Shown here piece after piece: positions 32,240 through 42,131 of a stretch of 64,000 nucleotides of DNA. A program made the position numbers and the translations under genes. This DNA is from Treponema sp. (GTDB lineage Bacteria > Spirochaetota > Spirochaetia > Treponematales > Treponemataceae): the NCBI GenBank assembly GCA_017449285.1, contig JAFSJX010000010.1, positions 186,001 to 250,000 of the forward strand. Reading direction: 5' to 3'. The first letter of the stretch is position 1; the number at the start of each line of letters is the position of its first letter. Below the pieces are notes generated by a model that was not told the DNA's origin, made no database searches, and saw only the letters and a program-made list of their open reading frames with translations.

Positions 32240-35200
32240 TCAGTCTGAACCGCTGTTACCGCCGCTTGCCGTGGTGGCATACACGGGACGGACGGGGTAA
32301 GTATAATCATAATCACTGCTTACAATTTCTGTTTCAATAATGTCATACCATTGGTCTGCGAGTCCAAAAAGGTCAGCAATCGGACGGTTGTCAGTGTATG
32401 CCGTTCCTCTATAGGTGTTAGACCACATCCACACTTCCTCTCCGCCATCTCGTGCCGGCAGGAAGATATGCGGGTCGGAATCGGAATAGCCGTCTTTGAT
32501 ATACTCTTCTATCGAACTGAATGCATTTGCCTGTTCAACCAGTTTTGTATGGGATGCATCTTTTGCAAGATATACGACATACCCATTTATTGTCGTGCCA
32601 TTGTAACTGGTCACCGGCTCAAAATAACAGTTGTCGTACAATTCTTGCAGTTGCTCTGATGTAGGTGTACGCCAGTTTTCACCCCACGCAACGGTCGCCT
32701 GGTCATCGGTTGCCAAGAGCGTGTCGCCAGAAGACGAATAATTGGCCAATATGCTGGTCTTTTCTGAATCTACGCTCCACGAAAAATCCTCTCCTGGGTC
32801 TGTCTCGCTCGCCGCACCCACATTGAATGTAGCCCACAGCGTACCGCTCGGAAGCCCAAGGTTTACATACGCAGGTTCTACAGAAACAACTATCGCAAGT
32901 TTTCCCTCAGAATCAACCGTCCAATTCACCGTTTCAGAACCACTTGACTGTGAAGTGACCGCGAATTTTTCACTCGCCTCCTCAAGCGTGGTGTCAGCAA
33001 TGTCGTCTGCAAGGGCTATCACTTGTGTTCCAGCTGTATAACCATTTAGACTGATAGTTGCGACAGGAGCTTCGCCAGTAAGTTCTCCTGCAACATAGAT
33101 TTTCGTGCTTCCAGGGAAGCCAAAGAAGACCTTGTTATCAGCAGTAACAACCGCCTCCCCTTTCATGATGAATTTTCCAAACGGTCCGGTTGAATATACC
33201 ATATCTACGCCATAACCAGAGTTGCCCGAGATTGTTCCGCCTGTCATAGTAAAGGTGCCGGGATTTGAACCGTCATACATTGTTACGCCGTTTCCTGTGT
33301 TGTTGCAGATTGTTCCGCCGTTCATTGTAAAGATTGCGCCGGCAATTTGCGTAGCCCCGAAATTCGATGTTCCGCCATGGCTCATATACACGCCGCCAGC
33401 AGAAGCCTGACCGCTATCAGAACCAATGTTTCCGCTGATTTCACCGCTTTCCATTGTAAGCGAAGCATCGCCAGCAATTTTCACGCCACCGCCATTACCG
33501 CCACCTTGATAGCCGCCAGTAATCTTGAAGTTCTTGATTGTAACAGGAACTTTCGTGCTTATGGTGAGCGTTGTACCCTTATTGCTTGAAGTAAATCCTC
33601 CGTCAAGAACATCCAGCCAGACTTCACCATTCTTTCCGTTCACGCCCTCAATCGTAAGAGATTTTGCCATTCCAGTCGTAAGTGAAGAACCGATTGTCTG
33701 CGCTCCTGTAAATGTTCCTGACAGTTTTATCGTATAATCCGCGCTGACATTTCCGTTGGCAATCATTTTTTCCAAAGCCCCAGAAATCGTAGCAAAAGCC
33801 GTGGATTCCGTCGTGCCGTCATTTGTGTCTTCACCAGAAGAACTTACAAAGTAAGTTGCAGGTACATTCTGAAGTTTTCCCTCACCGTCAATGTTCCAGT
33901 ACAAAGTTTCACCAGTAGCATCGTCCGTTGAAGATTTTACCGCAATTTTTTTCCATTCATCTTCAAGAGATGTTTCCGTTACTCCGTCGGCAAGGGCAAG
34001 CACCTGCTCTCCTTCCGTGTACACAAAACTGTATGAGCCTGAGCTGTATGTATAGAATGTAACGGTCGCCGCGTTTTCAGAATCAAGTTTTCCGGCTACG
34101 GTAAGGACGGAAGGACTTGGCATGTTCACCACATTGTCGTCCGAAACGACCGCACTTCCGCTCATCTTGAAGATTCCGCAACCCGTTCCCTGACCTGCAA
34201 GACCTGTTGAAACAGCAAGATACACGCCAATGTTAATTCTGCTTGTTGAGGTTGTGGTATTTGAACTGATTGAGCCACCCTGCATGTCGAATGTACCCAT
34301 GCCATCAGTTACATCTCCTGCAACATAGACACCGCCCGCACCTGCGGCTTCGTTTCCAGAAATGCTTCCGTTTTTCATCGTGAACACACCGCCAGCAACC
34401 TGAACGCCGCCCGCTCCGCCGCTCATGCCATCGCTTGAAGAGCCAGAAGTATTGCCCGTAATTGAGCCGCCGTTCATGTTGAATGTGCCCTTTGCATATA
34501 CGCCGCCGGCACCGTTCTTTTCTCCAGTACAGCCAGTGATTGTTGCGCTGTCGTTCATCGTGAATATGCCGTTCGTTCCGACATCAACGCCGCCCGCACT
34601 GTTTGTGTCGTTCACGCCACTGATTTTAGAGCCAGTACAGCCGCTTACCGATGAAGTTCCGTTCATAGTCACTTCACCAGATGAAACATAAATGCCGCCG
34701 CCGAGTTTTGCGGAACAGTCTTCGATTTTTGCAGTACCGTTCATCGTGACAGTTCCGCCCGCAACATAAATGCCGCCGCCCTCATACATCTTGAACCCGC
34801 TTATAGAAGAGCCTGTTTCCATGACAAGCGCACCCTTCACATAAACGCCGCCACAAGTTTCGCCAGAAATAGAACTTTGCGTTCCGTTGACGGAGACTCC
34901 GCTTGAAAGAGTTACGCTTGAGCCGGAATCAATGTAAATTCCAGAGCCGTTAGAATCGCTTGAACTTGATGTTATCGTAAGGTTTTTCAGCACGACAGGC
35001 ACTTTGCTCATGACTTTGAGGGCAGAGCCGGAAGAAACGCCAATGCCATAAGAAGTTCCGCTACTTCCGCGAATAGTAATTGATTTTGCAGGGAATGTAT
35101 CGCCAGTTTCTGCATCATCTTCAATCAAAATGCTTTCACTGAATGTGCCAATCACATATATCGTCCAGTCATAATCTGTTCTGTTCGCTTCTTTTATCTT

Positions 35201-36337
35201 GTTGAGCACCGCATCAAATGTCTTTAGGGCATTAGTTGATGAAGAGCCGTCTTTGTCGTCATTACCGCTTGACGGATTCACATATAGTTTTGAGCTTTCA
35301 AATTTTGCCCAGAATTTCTGGTTTTCCGTAGTGCCTTTTTCAATTTTTGAGACAGGTCCGTCCGTAAAGGCAGAATCCCGATACCAGCCCATAAAAGAAT
35401 ATGCATCCCGCGTCATAATCGGAAGAACGACTTCGCTATTGTGAGAGAATTTCGTTGCTTTTATTTCTCCGTCTGCAAGCGTTCCGCTGTTGTCATTGTA
35501 TGTGATTGTGTAGATTTGGTTCAGGTCATAGGTCTGCTCAATCACAGCATTGCGGCCTCGCACAACATGCACGATGTAAGGGAAAGAATTTATCAAGACA
35601 TTTTGATTTGCAGTAGAATCCTTGGAATAAAAATCAAAGGTGAGGCGGTATGTGCCGGCAGGAATTCTTCCTTCCGAATTTGTTGCAGAATAACTCGCCC
35701 ATTTTTTATAGGTAACACTACCATAGTTGAGCGATGTAATGGATTTCTGCTCGGTAATTTCATTCGTATCAAGATTCAAAAGCGTGACATAAATGCTGCT
35801 TACATTCGTCGTGGAAAACTTCATCGTTACGGAAAATCCGCCACAGTCTTCAAAATCGCTGTAGTCAGAACTGCTTTTTACGGGAGAAAGCGCAAACGAA
35901 ATGCTGTTCGTCTTTGACTCTGCTATATGAACATTTTCCTTTTTCTGGTAGAAATACACGCTGTCAAGGGAGGCGAGCATTTCAAAAGAGTATGTTCCTG
36001 CCCCGTCATCAAGCAGAAGCATTTTATTGTAAACAGCCGAAAGACTTGCGATGCTGCTCAAAAGAGTCCTTTTTGTGCCGCTCACCGTATTGCCGTCAGA
36101 ATCTGCTGTTTTTGTCGCATACAGCGAAATGCTCTTCAGGTTTGTCTCGGCATATTCATCAGTGGGCTCAATGGAACGCGCGTCGAAGGAAACTCCTTCT
36201 GGCGCTATCATAAGATAGGTATTCGAGCCAGATTTTGATTCGTTTTCATTGATGTTGTCCGCACATGAAAAAAGCGTAAAAACCAGTGAAAGAGCCAGCG
36301 CAAAGCCCGCGATTTGTTTTTTTGCCATTACATTCAT
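32240..36337 (-). CDS. Giant beta-helix surface lipoprotein with InlB-type repeat and Fibrobacter-type C-terminal domain
   Basis: A 1365-residue protein. The signal peptide ends in the lipobox TLFSC. About residues 275-350 are a Listeria/Bacteroides (InlB-type) repeat (ITYNDNSGTL..FMGWYRDS..FWAKFE). Then come two beta-helix modules, each opened by a YV-x-x-SSG-x-D-x-xDG strand (KLYVNPSSGNDDKDG; TYFVSSSGEDTNDG) and built of short GGG-(I/V)-Y and FTMNGGSI-like rungs. The C-terminus (from AYVNLGLPSGTLWATFNVGA) matches the Fibrobacter succinogenes major paralogous domain (WRTPTSEQLQEL). Probably exposed on the outer surface for adhesion or carbohydrate contact; the function is inferred. A GGGGG site precedes the ATG. 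It starts nine bases after the upstream giant gene. Confidence 0.85.
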   Translation of the reverse strand: MNVMAKKQIAGFALALSLVFTLFSCADNINENESKSGSNTYLMIAPEGVSFDARSIEPTDEYAETNLKSISLYATKTADSDGNTVSGTKRTLLSSIASLSAVYNKMLLLDDGAGTYSFEMLASLDSVYFYQKKENVHIAESKTNSISFALSPVKSSSDYSDFEDCGGFSVTMKFSTTNVSSIYVTLLNLDTNEITEQKSITSLNYGSVTYKKWASYSATNSEGRIPAGTYRLTFDFYSKDSTANQNVLINSFPYIVHVVRGRNAVIEQTYDLNQIYTITYNDNSGTLADGEIKATKFSHNSEVVLPIMTRDAYSFMGWYRDSAFTDGPVSKIEKGTTENQKFWAKFESSKLYVNPSSGNDDKDGSSSTNALKTFDAVLNKIKEANRTDYDWTIYVIGTFSESILIEDDAETGDTFPAKSITIRGSSGTSYGIGVSSGSALKVMSKVPVVLKNLTITSSSSDSNGSGIYIDSGSSVTLSSGVSVNGTQSSISGETCGGVYVKGALVMETGSSISGFKMYEGGGIYVAGGTVTMNGTAKIEDCSAKLGGGIYVSSGEVTMNGTSSVSGCTGSKISGVNDTNSAGGVDVGTNGIFTMNDSATITGCTGEKNGAGGVYAKGTFNMNGGSITGNTSGSSSDGMSGGAGGVQVAGGVFTMKNGSISGNEAAGAGGVYVAGDVTDGMGTFDMQGGSISSNTTTSTSRINIGVYLAVSTGLAGQGTGCGIFKMSGSAVVSDDNVVNMPSPSVLTVAGKLDSENAATVTFYTYSSGSYSFVYTEGEQVLALADGVTETSLEDEWKKIAVKSSTDDATGETLYWNIDGEGKLQNVPATYFVSSSGEDTNDGTTESTAFATISGALEKMIANGNVSADYTIKLSGTFTGAQTIGSSLTTGMAKSLTIEGVNGKNGEVWLDVLDGGFTSSNKGTTLTISTKVPVTIKNFKITGGYQGGGNGGGVKIAGDASLTMESGEISGNIGSDSGQASAGGVYMSHGGTSNFGATQIAGAIFTMNGGTICNNTGNGVTMYDGSNPGTFTMTGGTISGNSGYGVDMVYSTGPFGKFIMKGEAVVTADNKVFFGFPGSTKIYVAGELTGEAPVATISLNGYTAGTQVIALADDIADTTLEEASEKFAVTSQSSGSETVNWTVDSEGKLAIVVSVEPAYVNLGLPSGTLWATFNVGAASETDPGEDFSWSVDSEKTSILANYSSSGDTLLATDDQATVAWGENWRTPTSEQLQELYDNCYFEPVTSYNGTTINGYVVYLAKDASHTKLVEQANAFSSIEEYIKDGYSDSDPHIFLPARDGGEEVWMWSNTYRGTAYTDNRPIADLFGLADQWYDIIETEIVSSDYDYTYPVRPVYATTASGGNSGSD

Positions 36338-36346
36338 AAATGCCCC

Positions 36347-39300
36347 CTACTCACCTTTGCTCACTTTTATCTGTGCGGTGTAAGAATAATACTTGCCATC
36401 GGAATCTTTTGCTTCAAGGTAAAGGACATAAGTGCCCGTTTCCCAGTCCGCTGTATCAAGCGTGAGGATATGCGAGGCGGTCTGCGCTTCCTGCTCTTCG
36501 GCGTCAAGTTTCCATGTGTAGGTTGCGTAACCTTCTGTTGCAGTAAATGTAATCACTGAGCCGCCAGTTAAGCTTGAACCATCAGCAGACAGTGCAGTTC
36601 CAGCGGAATCAGTCACCGTAACCTCAATGTCGTTGGAAAGCCCGCTCGGAACGGTAACGCTCACTGCCATGCCGGCTTTCTTTATCAGTTTGCCAGAATT
36701 TGATTTATCCAAAGCCCAGTATTGTTCTTCGCCGCCTTCAATCGTCTGCGGAGTAATTTCAAAGCAACTTGCAATCGAAGAATTAGTCCAAGACAAACCT
36801 TCCGCAAGTTTAACAGGGTAAACATCATCACCGTCGTCAACAGGATAAGATTCAAGCGTAAGGCGGGCTACAGGACTTGCCGAAATCGAAGCGATAACTT
36901 CAATCTGTGCGCCAGTTTCCATATAAACATCGTTCGGCGGATTAGTTTGTGCTGAGCCGCTAATCATATAATTTGCAGCCGCACACATATAAACACCGCT
37001 GCCAAGTTCACCTTCGCTTATCGGATTGTTACGGATATATGTTCCAAGTTGCTCCAAGGTTGAGCCGTCAGCAAGATAAATGCCACCGCCTTTTACGGTA
37101 ACAGCCTTGCCGTTCTGCACGAAGCGTTCATCAAAAGTATTTCCGTAAATATCGCTTCCAGAACCGGCAATCGTTTTAAGATAACCGCCGTCCGCAACAT
37201 AAATGCCCGCACCGTAATGTGTTCCGACATTGTTACAGACTTTCGTTTTGTAGTTCATGACGAACTTTGCACCGCCAGAGATGTAAACGCCAGCCCCTGC
37301 ACCAGAAAGGTTTGAGCCTTCAATATAATTAGTGTTTTCCGTGACCATCGCATAGTTTTCAAAAGAGACCGTTGCGCCTTCACCGACGAAAAGACCGCCA
37401 CCAGCAATCAGCGCAGCGCTACCAGAGCCAATCTCCGTTCCGTGACCGCCAGTAAGCATAATTCCGTACAAAGTCACAGGAACCGTAGTGTTTATCGTGA
37501 ATGCAGATTCAATTTCAGAGTCAGAGAGATTTGCGTTGATTATGTCTTTCGGAATGCCGTTTGCCGCACTATTAGTATCAGAAAGGCTCGAAGATTTACT
37601 ACCTACAATCTTGATTGAGTTCGCCTTAATTTTTCCTTCAACAGAATCTTCAATGACCTGTGCGCCTGTAATCTCACCGTCAAGCGTGATGACATAATCT
37701 TTTGTAGAATCATCAAGTTCGTTGATTTTTGAAATTGCCGCCGTAATTGAGCCGAGCGCAGTTGTAGATGTAAGTCCGTCATTGTCATCTGAGCCTGTGG
37801 CAGAGACATAGAGGCTTGCGGTATCTTGAACAGCCTTTCCATCACTGTCCAAAGTCCAGTTTGTTACGATTCCGGTTATTGGATTCGTGAATGAACCGAC
37901 AACAAATTTGTCTTTTACGGAATCAATGGTAAGTCCTGCATTTGTTGCCGCATCGGTGAGCTGTATCAATGGTTTATATGTGTTATATGATGTACCGTCT
38001 GAATTTGTGTCAGGAAGTAAATACATCGATTTATCATCTACATGGCTCAGAGAATTATCAATGAACAGTGAATAATTGTTTGTCTTAACCAAAATCGACT
38101 GTTTTTCTTCTCCATTTCCCGCAGGAATTGTCGCCGTGCCGCTAAGAACAAATCCGCCACCACAGACATACAATGCTCCACCAGATTTTCCTGCACCGTT
38201 ATTTGCGATTGTTCCACTATTGAAGAGGATTGTACAGCCATTTGCAAAACCAAGACCGCCGCCATAAGTTTTTGCGTAATTGTGATAAATGCCCTTGTTC
38301 CATTGTGCAGGAGTATTTTCGGATTCGCTTGTGTAATCGCTGTAGCCCATATACAATTCACCGCTTGAGGCAACATAGATTCCCGCGCCCTCGCCGGCAG
38401 AAACATTTGAGCAGTCCTCCGCACCAGTTGCAATTCCAGAAGCGTTTTCGTCACCGATAAGCGCGTCTCCGTAGACATACATGATGCCGTTGTTGTAAAC
38501 GCCACCGCCGCCATTTACGCCATTATTGCCCGAGCCAGCTTCATTCTTTTGAATTTTTCCGCCAGAGAAAGTGAAAACGCCAGTTCCATAAGATGAATTG
38601 CGACCATTCCAAAGACCGCCGCCACCAGTGTTTCCACCGTCATAATTGTATTCAAGGACACCGCCGGTCATTACGACAGAACCATAGTTATAGATTCCGC
38701 CGCCACCGCCAGAACCGCCGCCATGCACGGTATCATTATGAGCAATGGTGCCATCTCTGAAAACAATTACTGCATCTCCACGGTTATTGATTGCTCCTCC
38801 TCTCCAGGAGTAATTATAGTTTATGCAGCCAGCCCATTCTTCTTCGACATTATTTTCTTCATCGACATACTCTGAATAGCCGAGATAAACTTTTCCTTCA
38901 TTATAAATGCCGCCACCGTCTTCTGAACTGTTTGCCGCAGCCTGATTTGCGCGTTTCTCCTGAGTTTTATTTCCGATTACGGCAGAGCCATAAATGTAAA
39001 GAGTTCCGGCATTGTATACACCGCCACCGTAGTAGCCTTTGTTGTTGGTAATCCATACACCATCAGAAAGACTTACAGTTGAAACACTTGAAATTGCAAG
39101 TCCACCGCCCTTTCTGTTAAAGACCTCGTCGCTTCCGTTCGACTGGGCATTATTACTATTTGTTATCTTTAAATTTTTGATTGTTACAGGAACTTCGGTT
39201 TCTATTACAAGCACAGTTCCTGTATCACTTGCCTGAGTTGTATTCCCAGGATTCAATCCACGATTAAGCAAATCCTGCGGAAGTCCGTCTGAATCCAAGC

Positions 39301-40414
39301 CTGTAGCACCAATAAGCAAAAGAGATTTCGCATGTTCCGAAGTCAATTCGGCAGGAATTACGGTTCTTCCGTAGTCTTTTGTGTAAGTGCGGCTTCCTGC
39401 CTTGTTCGTTCCTTCATGCGGGCCTGTTACATCGCCAACAATGAAAATCGCCCAGTCGGCTGTCGGGTTAGGATTTGCGATTATGTATTCAACAGCCTTG
39501 TCTACCGTCTCAAACGGGTTTATCTCAGTTCCATTACCCGTTGTATCATCGCCCGTGCCGGAAACAAAAACGGTGTCCGCACCAAAAATCGTAAGTTTCT
39601 TCTTTGTCTTGCATCCGGCGGCAATTTTCACGATTTCCGTCAGCACTTTGCAGGGCGTTGTCGATTCTGCCTGATACGCAAATAATTTCAGATAATAACT
39701 GCCACGGGGAACGTTATCAAGATGGTACAGTGCCGTGCCGAACAGATTATCACTTTCATCAACGTCAATTTCCTTAGTCTCTCCGCCTAAGTCAGTCTGA
39801 GCCGCCCCAATCGTGCCGTTCGCATTGACCGCAAAAAGACCTGCCTGCACCCTGACAATTTCTGCGCCTTTTGTCCATGAAAGCGTAATAGCAAGCGTTC
39901 CCGTGCCATCAGTATATGCCGTGGCAAACGCAAGCAGATTTTCTGCGTCCGCCGTAATTTCTTTTGCGCTGATTTCTCCGACTTGAGTGATGCCATAGCC
40001 ATCGGGATTTGCGTCCGTTTTCTGACCAAGCACGTACAGGTTCAACACAAAGTCATACGTGCCAGAGCCAAGAGCAATGCTTTCATCTTCAGTCATCAGC
40101 GAAATCGCATTCTTGGTGATTATCGTTTCGTCCTGCGCTAGAGTTGTCTCTGCGACCCACGATTTCAGCTCTTCCAGTTCCGCAGTCTCATCGCCCGTTT
40201 TCTTGTACAGAAGTTCAGCCTTTGCAATGTCATTTTCCGTAACATCCGTTGGCGTAATCGTTCGGGCTGCCGTGCTGACGGAAAAAGACAGATACGCCTT
40301 GCCGCCCGTATGTTCTGACAGCGAATCATTCAGTTCATCGCCACACCCGGAAAACGCCACCGCACACAAAATGCCAGCCATCGCGCCGATTACACGAGTG
40401 AATATGTTTTTCAT
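36347..40414 (-). CDS. Giant beta-helix surface lipoprotein, first gene of the pair
   Basis: A 1355-residue protein. The signal peptide ends in lipobox AFSGC, then AARTITP, an ART-I motif also seen in the sister gene (ARSIEP). Two beta-helix modules each begin with a strand of the form FVSGTGDDTTGNG or LYVSATGSDDNDG followed by a TADW..FIVGDVTG segment, and consist of GGG-(V/I)-YN-x-G rungs like chlamydial Pmp repeats. The C-terminus is an Ig-like domain (TVPSGLSNDIEVTVTDSAG). The start at 40414 has AAGGAG; an in-frame extension upstream is not signal-like. Promoter: TTGATT-17-TAAAAT about 90 bases upstream. It forms a two-gene operon with the 1365-residue protein. Confidence 0.85.
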   Translation of the reverse strand: MKNIFTRVIGAMAGILCAVAFSGCGDELNDSLSEHTGGKAYLSFSVSTAARTITPTDVTENDIAKAELLYKKTGDETAELEELKSWVAETTLAQDETIITKNAISLMTEDESIALGSGTYDFVLNLYVLGQKTDANPDGYGITQVGEISAKEITADAENLLAFATAYTDGTGTLAITLSWTKGAEIVRVQAGLFAVNANGTIGAAQTDLGGETKEIDVDESDNLFGTALYHLDNVPRGSYYLKLFAYQAESTTPCKVLTEIVKIAAGCKTKKKLTIFGADTVFVSGTGDDTTGNGTEINPFETVDKAVEYIIANPNPTADWAIFIVGDVTGPHEGTNKAGSRTYTKDYGRTVIPAELTSEHAKSLLLIGATGLDSDGLPQDLLNRGLNPGNTTQASDTGTVLVIETEVPVTIKNLKITNSNNAQSNGSDEVFNRKGGGLAISSVSTVSLSDGVWITNNKGYYGGGVYNAGTLYIYGSAVIGNKTQEKRANQAAANSSEDGGGIYNEGKVYLGYSEYVDEENNVEEEWAGCINYNYSWRGGAINNRGDAVIVFRDGTIAHNDTVHGGGSGGGGGIYNYGSVVMTGGVLEYNYDGGNTGGGGLWNGRNSSYGTGVFTFSGGKIQKNEAGSGNNGVNGGGGVYNNGIMYVYGDALIGDENASGIATGAEDCSNVSAGEGAGIYVASSGELYMGYSDYTSESENTPAQWNKGIYHNYAKTYGGGLGFANGCTILFNSGTIANNGAGKSGGALYVCGGGFVLSGTATIPAGNGEEKQSILVKTNNYSLFIDNSLSHVDDKSMYLLPDTNSDGTSYNTYKPLIQLTDAATNAGLTIDSVKDKFVVGSFTNPITGIVTNWTLDSDGKAVQDTASLYVSATGSDDNDGLTSTTALGSITAAISKINELDDSTKDYVITLDGEITGAQVIEDSVEGKIKANSIKIVGSKSSSLSDTNSAANGIPKDIINANLSDSEIESAFTINTTVPVTLYGIMLTGGHGTEIGSGSAALIAGGGLFVGEGATVSFENYAMVTENTNYIEGSNLSGAGAGVYISGGAKFVMNYKTKVCNNVGTHYGAGIYVADGGYLKTIAGSGSDIYGNTFDERFVQNGKAVTVKGGGIYLADGSTLEQLGTYIRNNPISEGELGSGVYMCAAANYMISGSAQTNPPNDVYMETGAQIEVIASISASPVARLTLESYPVDDGDDVYPVKLAEGLSWTNSSIASCFEITPQTIEGGEEQYWALDKSNSGKLIKKAGMAVSVTVPSGLSNDIEVTVTDSAGTALSADGSSLTGGSVITFTATEGYATYTWKLDAEEQEAQTASHILTLDTADWETGTYVLYLEAKDSDGKYYSYTAQIKVSKGE

Positions 40415-40573
40415 AAAACCGCTCCTTATCAATTCTGCGTTAGCGGTTGTACAGGAAACACAAAACTGCCCCCGCTTACCACCGTGATTAAAAAAATACA
40501 CCATTATAATTTTAACACAGTATTCCCTGGAAATCAACGTGAACACAAAGGATTCTGGCGACTTCGCACTTTG

Positions 40574-41941
40574 CTACCGATGCTTAATCACATACCGTAT
40601 GTTCTTTCCGTTTCCCACTCTGCTGATTTTGTCTTCGTCAAGCAAACGGCGCAAAATAAGCACGGCATTTGCCTGAGAAGTGGAAAGCGCGTTCTCCACA
40701 TCTTTGCGCGAAACGACCTCATTTTTTGCGAACAACGACTGCACCACCTGCTCACGATTACGCGCGGCATACGCTCCCCCGTTCCGTCCGTCCAAGGCAA
40801 AGGCATCCTGCTCTGCGACAATGAACGGCGGTTTTTGCGCGATATGCTCGTACACAGGAAAATTTGCGTTGGGAAGCGTGACTTTGAACGCATGGGCTGA
40901 GACCTCAAATTTTGGCTTTACGGGCTGGTCGTTATAGCCCTCATTGATTTTAAGGATTCCCGTGCCGTATGCTTCAATAAGCCTAAGCCGATAGAATACG
41001 TCCGCCAGTTTTGGATTACGCGCCACCGAAACGCCCAGCATGATGTCATCGTAGGTCATGCCCTGCACCAACCCACCCACCGAGACAAATTCCATGCGGT
41101 CGTCAAACACGCTGATAAGCGCAGGGCTAAGAACGGCATAGTCGCGGTGGACGATAAGATTGAGCAACGTTTCGCGGATTGCGTCTCCGGGATAACTTTT
41201 GCTGTCAATGCGCTCCAGTCCGTGAATCTCCGAGCGCGTCTGATTGCACAAGTCCAAAAATGAGAACGCATCTTCCAATTGCTTTAAGATTGAGCCGAAG
41301 AATTCGCGGCGGTCTTTGAAAAGCGTCTTTTTGCTTCCTTGAAAAATCGCTACTTTGATTATGTGCGGACATTGGTCAGAAAACAGCAAGCCCAGATTGG
41401 TATACATGCCGTCCGCACCTTTCATGCCAAGGGATTTTTGCTGAGGCTCGCCAAATTCCACGCCGCGCGAAACAAAATAAACCGCGCTCTGCGTAAAGGA
41501 CAAATCTTGGTTGAGCGAGCGTTCCGCCTCGTAGACAAAATTGCTTGCCTCACGAATCATCTGCACGATTGCGGTTTCGCTCGCGGGAACGGACGATGCG
41601 CCTTGCCGCACATACACTCCTTCCGGGCGAATGCCTTTTCCCGCAAGATAATACGGACGCGAAGTTCCTTTCCGCACCGTAAGCCGCACAACCGTTTTTC
41701 CTTCTATAACAATTGGCTCGCACTTGGTAAAAAGCGTTACATCGGGACGAATCGAATCGCGCACGGCATTGGTCACACGGAGCATAACGTCATCTGGCCG
41801 GGAAATGCCGCACACCGATCCGTCATCGTTTATGCCGAAATACAATTCGCCGCCGTCAGTGTTCGCAAAGGCAATGACCGCATATTTAAAATCATCTACA
41901 TATTCGCGCTTGTATTCTACTTGTACGCCCTCATGCTCCAT
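40574..41941 (-). CDS. AlbA_2-domain ATP-binding transcriptional regulator 2
   Basis: A 455-residue homologue of the regulator at 30523. AlbA_2 domain at about residues 1-130 (VEYKREYVDDFKYAVIAFAN, TDGGELYFGINDDG), ATP-binding region at about 245-350 (LLNLIVHRDYAVLSPALISV, ARNPKLADVFYRLRLIEAYG), and a C-terminal winged helix (RKDVENALSTSQANAVLILR). GGAGG precedes the ATG. It is upstream of and on the same strand as the giant pair, about 160 bases from it, but the pair has its own promoter. The leader contains six TTAG units. Confidence 0.87.
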   Translation of the reverse strand: MEHEGVQVEYKREYVDDFKYAVIAFANTDGGELYFGINDDGSVCGISRPDDVMLRVTNAVRDSIRPDVTLFTKCEPIVIEGKTVVRLTVRKGTSRPYYLAGKGIRPEGVYVRQGASSVPASETAIVQMIREASNFVYEAERSLNQDLSFTQSAVYFVSRGVEFGEPQQKSLGMKGADGMYTNLGLLFSDQCPHIIKVAIFQGSKKTLFKDRREFFGSILKQLEDAFSFLDLCNQTRSEIHGLERIDSKSYPGDAIRETLLNLIVHRDYAVLSPALISVFDDRMEFVSVGGLVQGMTYDDIMLGVSVARNPKLADVFYRLRLIEAYGTGILKINEGYNDQPVKPKFEVSAHAFKVTLPNANFPVYEHIAQKPPFIVAEQDAFALDGRNGGAYAARNREQVVQSLFAKNEVVSRKDVENALSTSQANAVLILRRLLDEDKISRVGNGKNIRYVIKHR

Positions 41942-41972
41942 ATTCGCCTCCTTGCTAATAATATGCTGACAT

Positions 41973-42063
41973 TCTCCTAATATTCTAACAATTTTCCTAA
42001 TACTATTCTAATCTTCTTCTAATATTCTAATATTTATTATAATCAATTATCAGAATCTTACAA
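41973..42063 (-). promoter_or_regulatory. Promoter and six-unit repeat array of regulator 2
   Basis: Minus strand: TTGTAA (42063-42058), 16 bases, TATAAT (42041-42036). Downstream of the -10 box, TTAGAA/TTAGGA occurs six times with steps of 8, 11, 11, 12 and 8 bases (about 42030-41973). A protein bound there would block transcription of its own gene. Confidence 0.7.
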
Positions 42064-42131
42064 GGGGCGGCAAATACATAATCTAGCAAAAAATCTTTTT
42101 TTCTGTTATTCTTTTCCAAGGAGATTTTCAA

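Noticed and set aside
30523-41941. Prophage or transposon origin of the lipoprotein locus
   Set aside because: No integrase, transposase, tRNA junction or terminal repeats flank it; base composition is similar to neighbours as far as the eye can judge.
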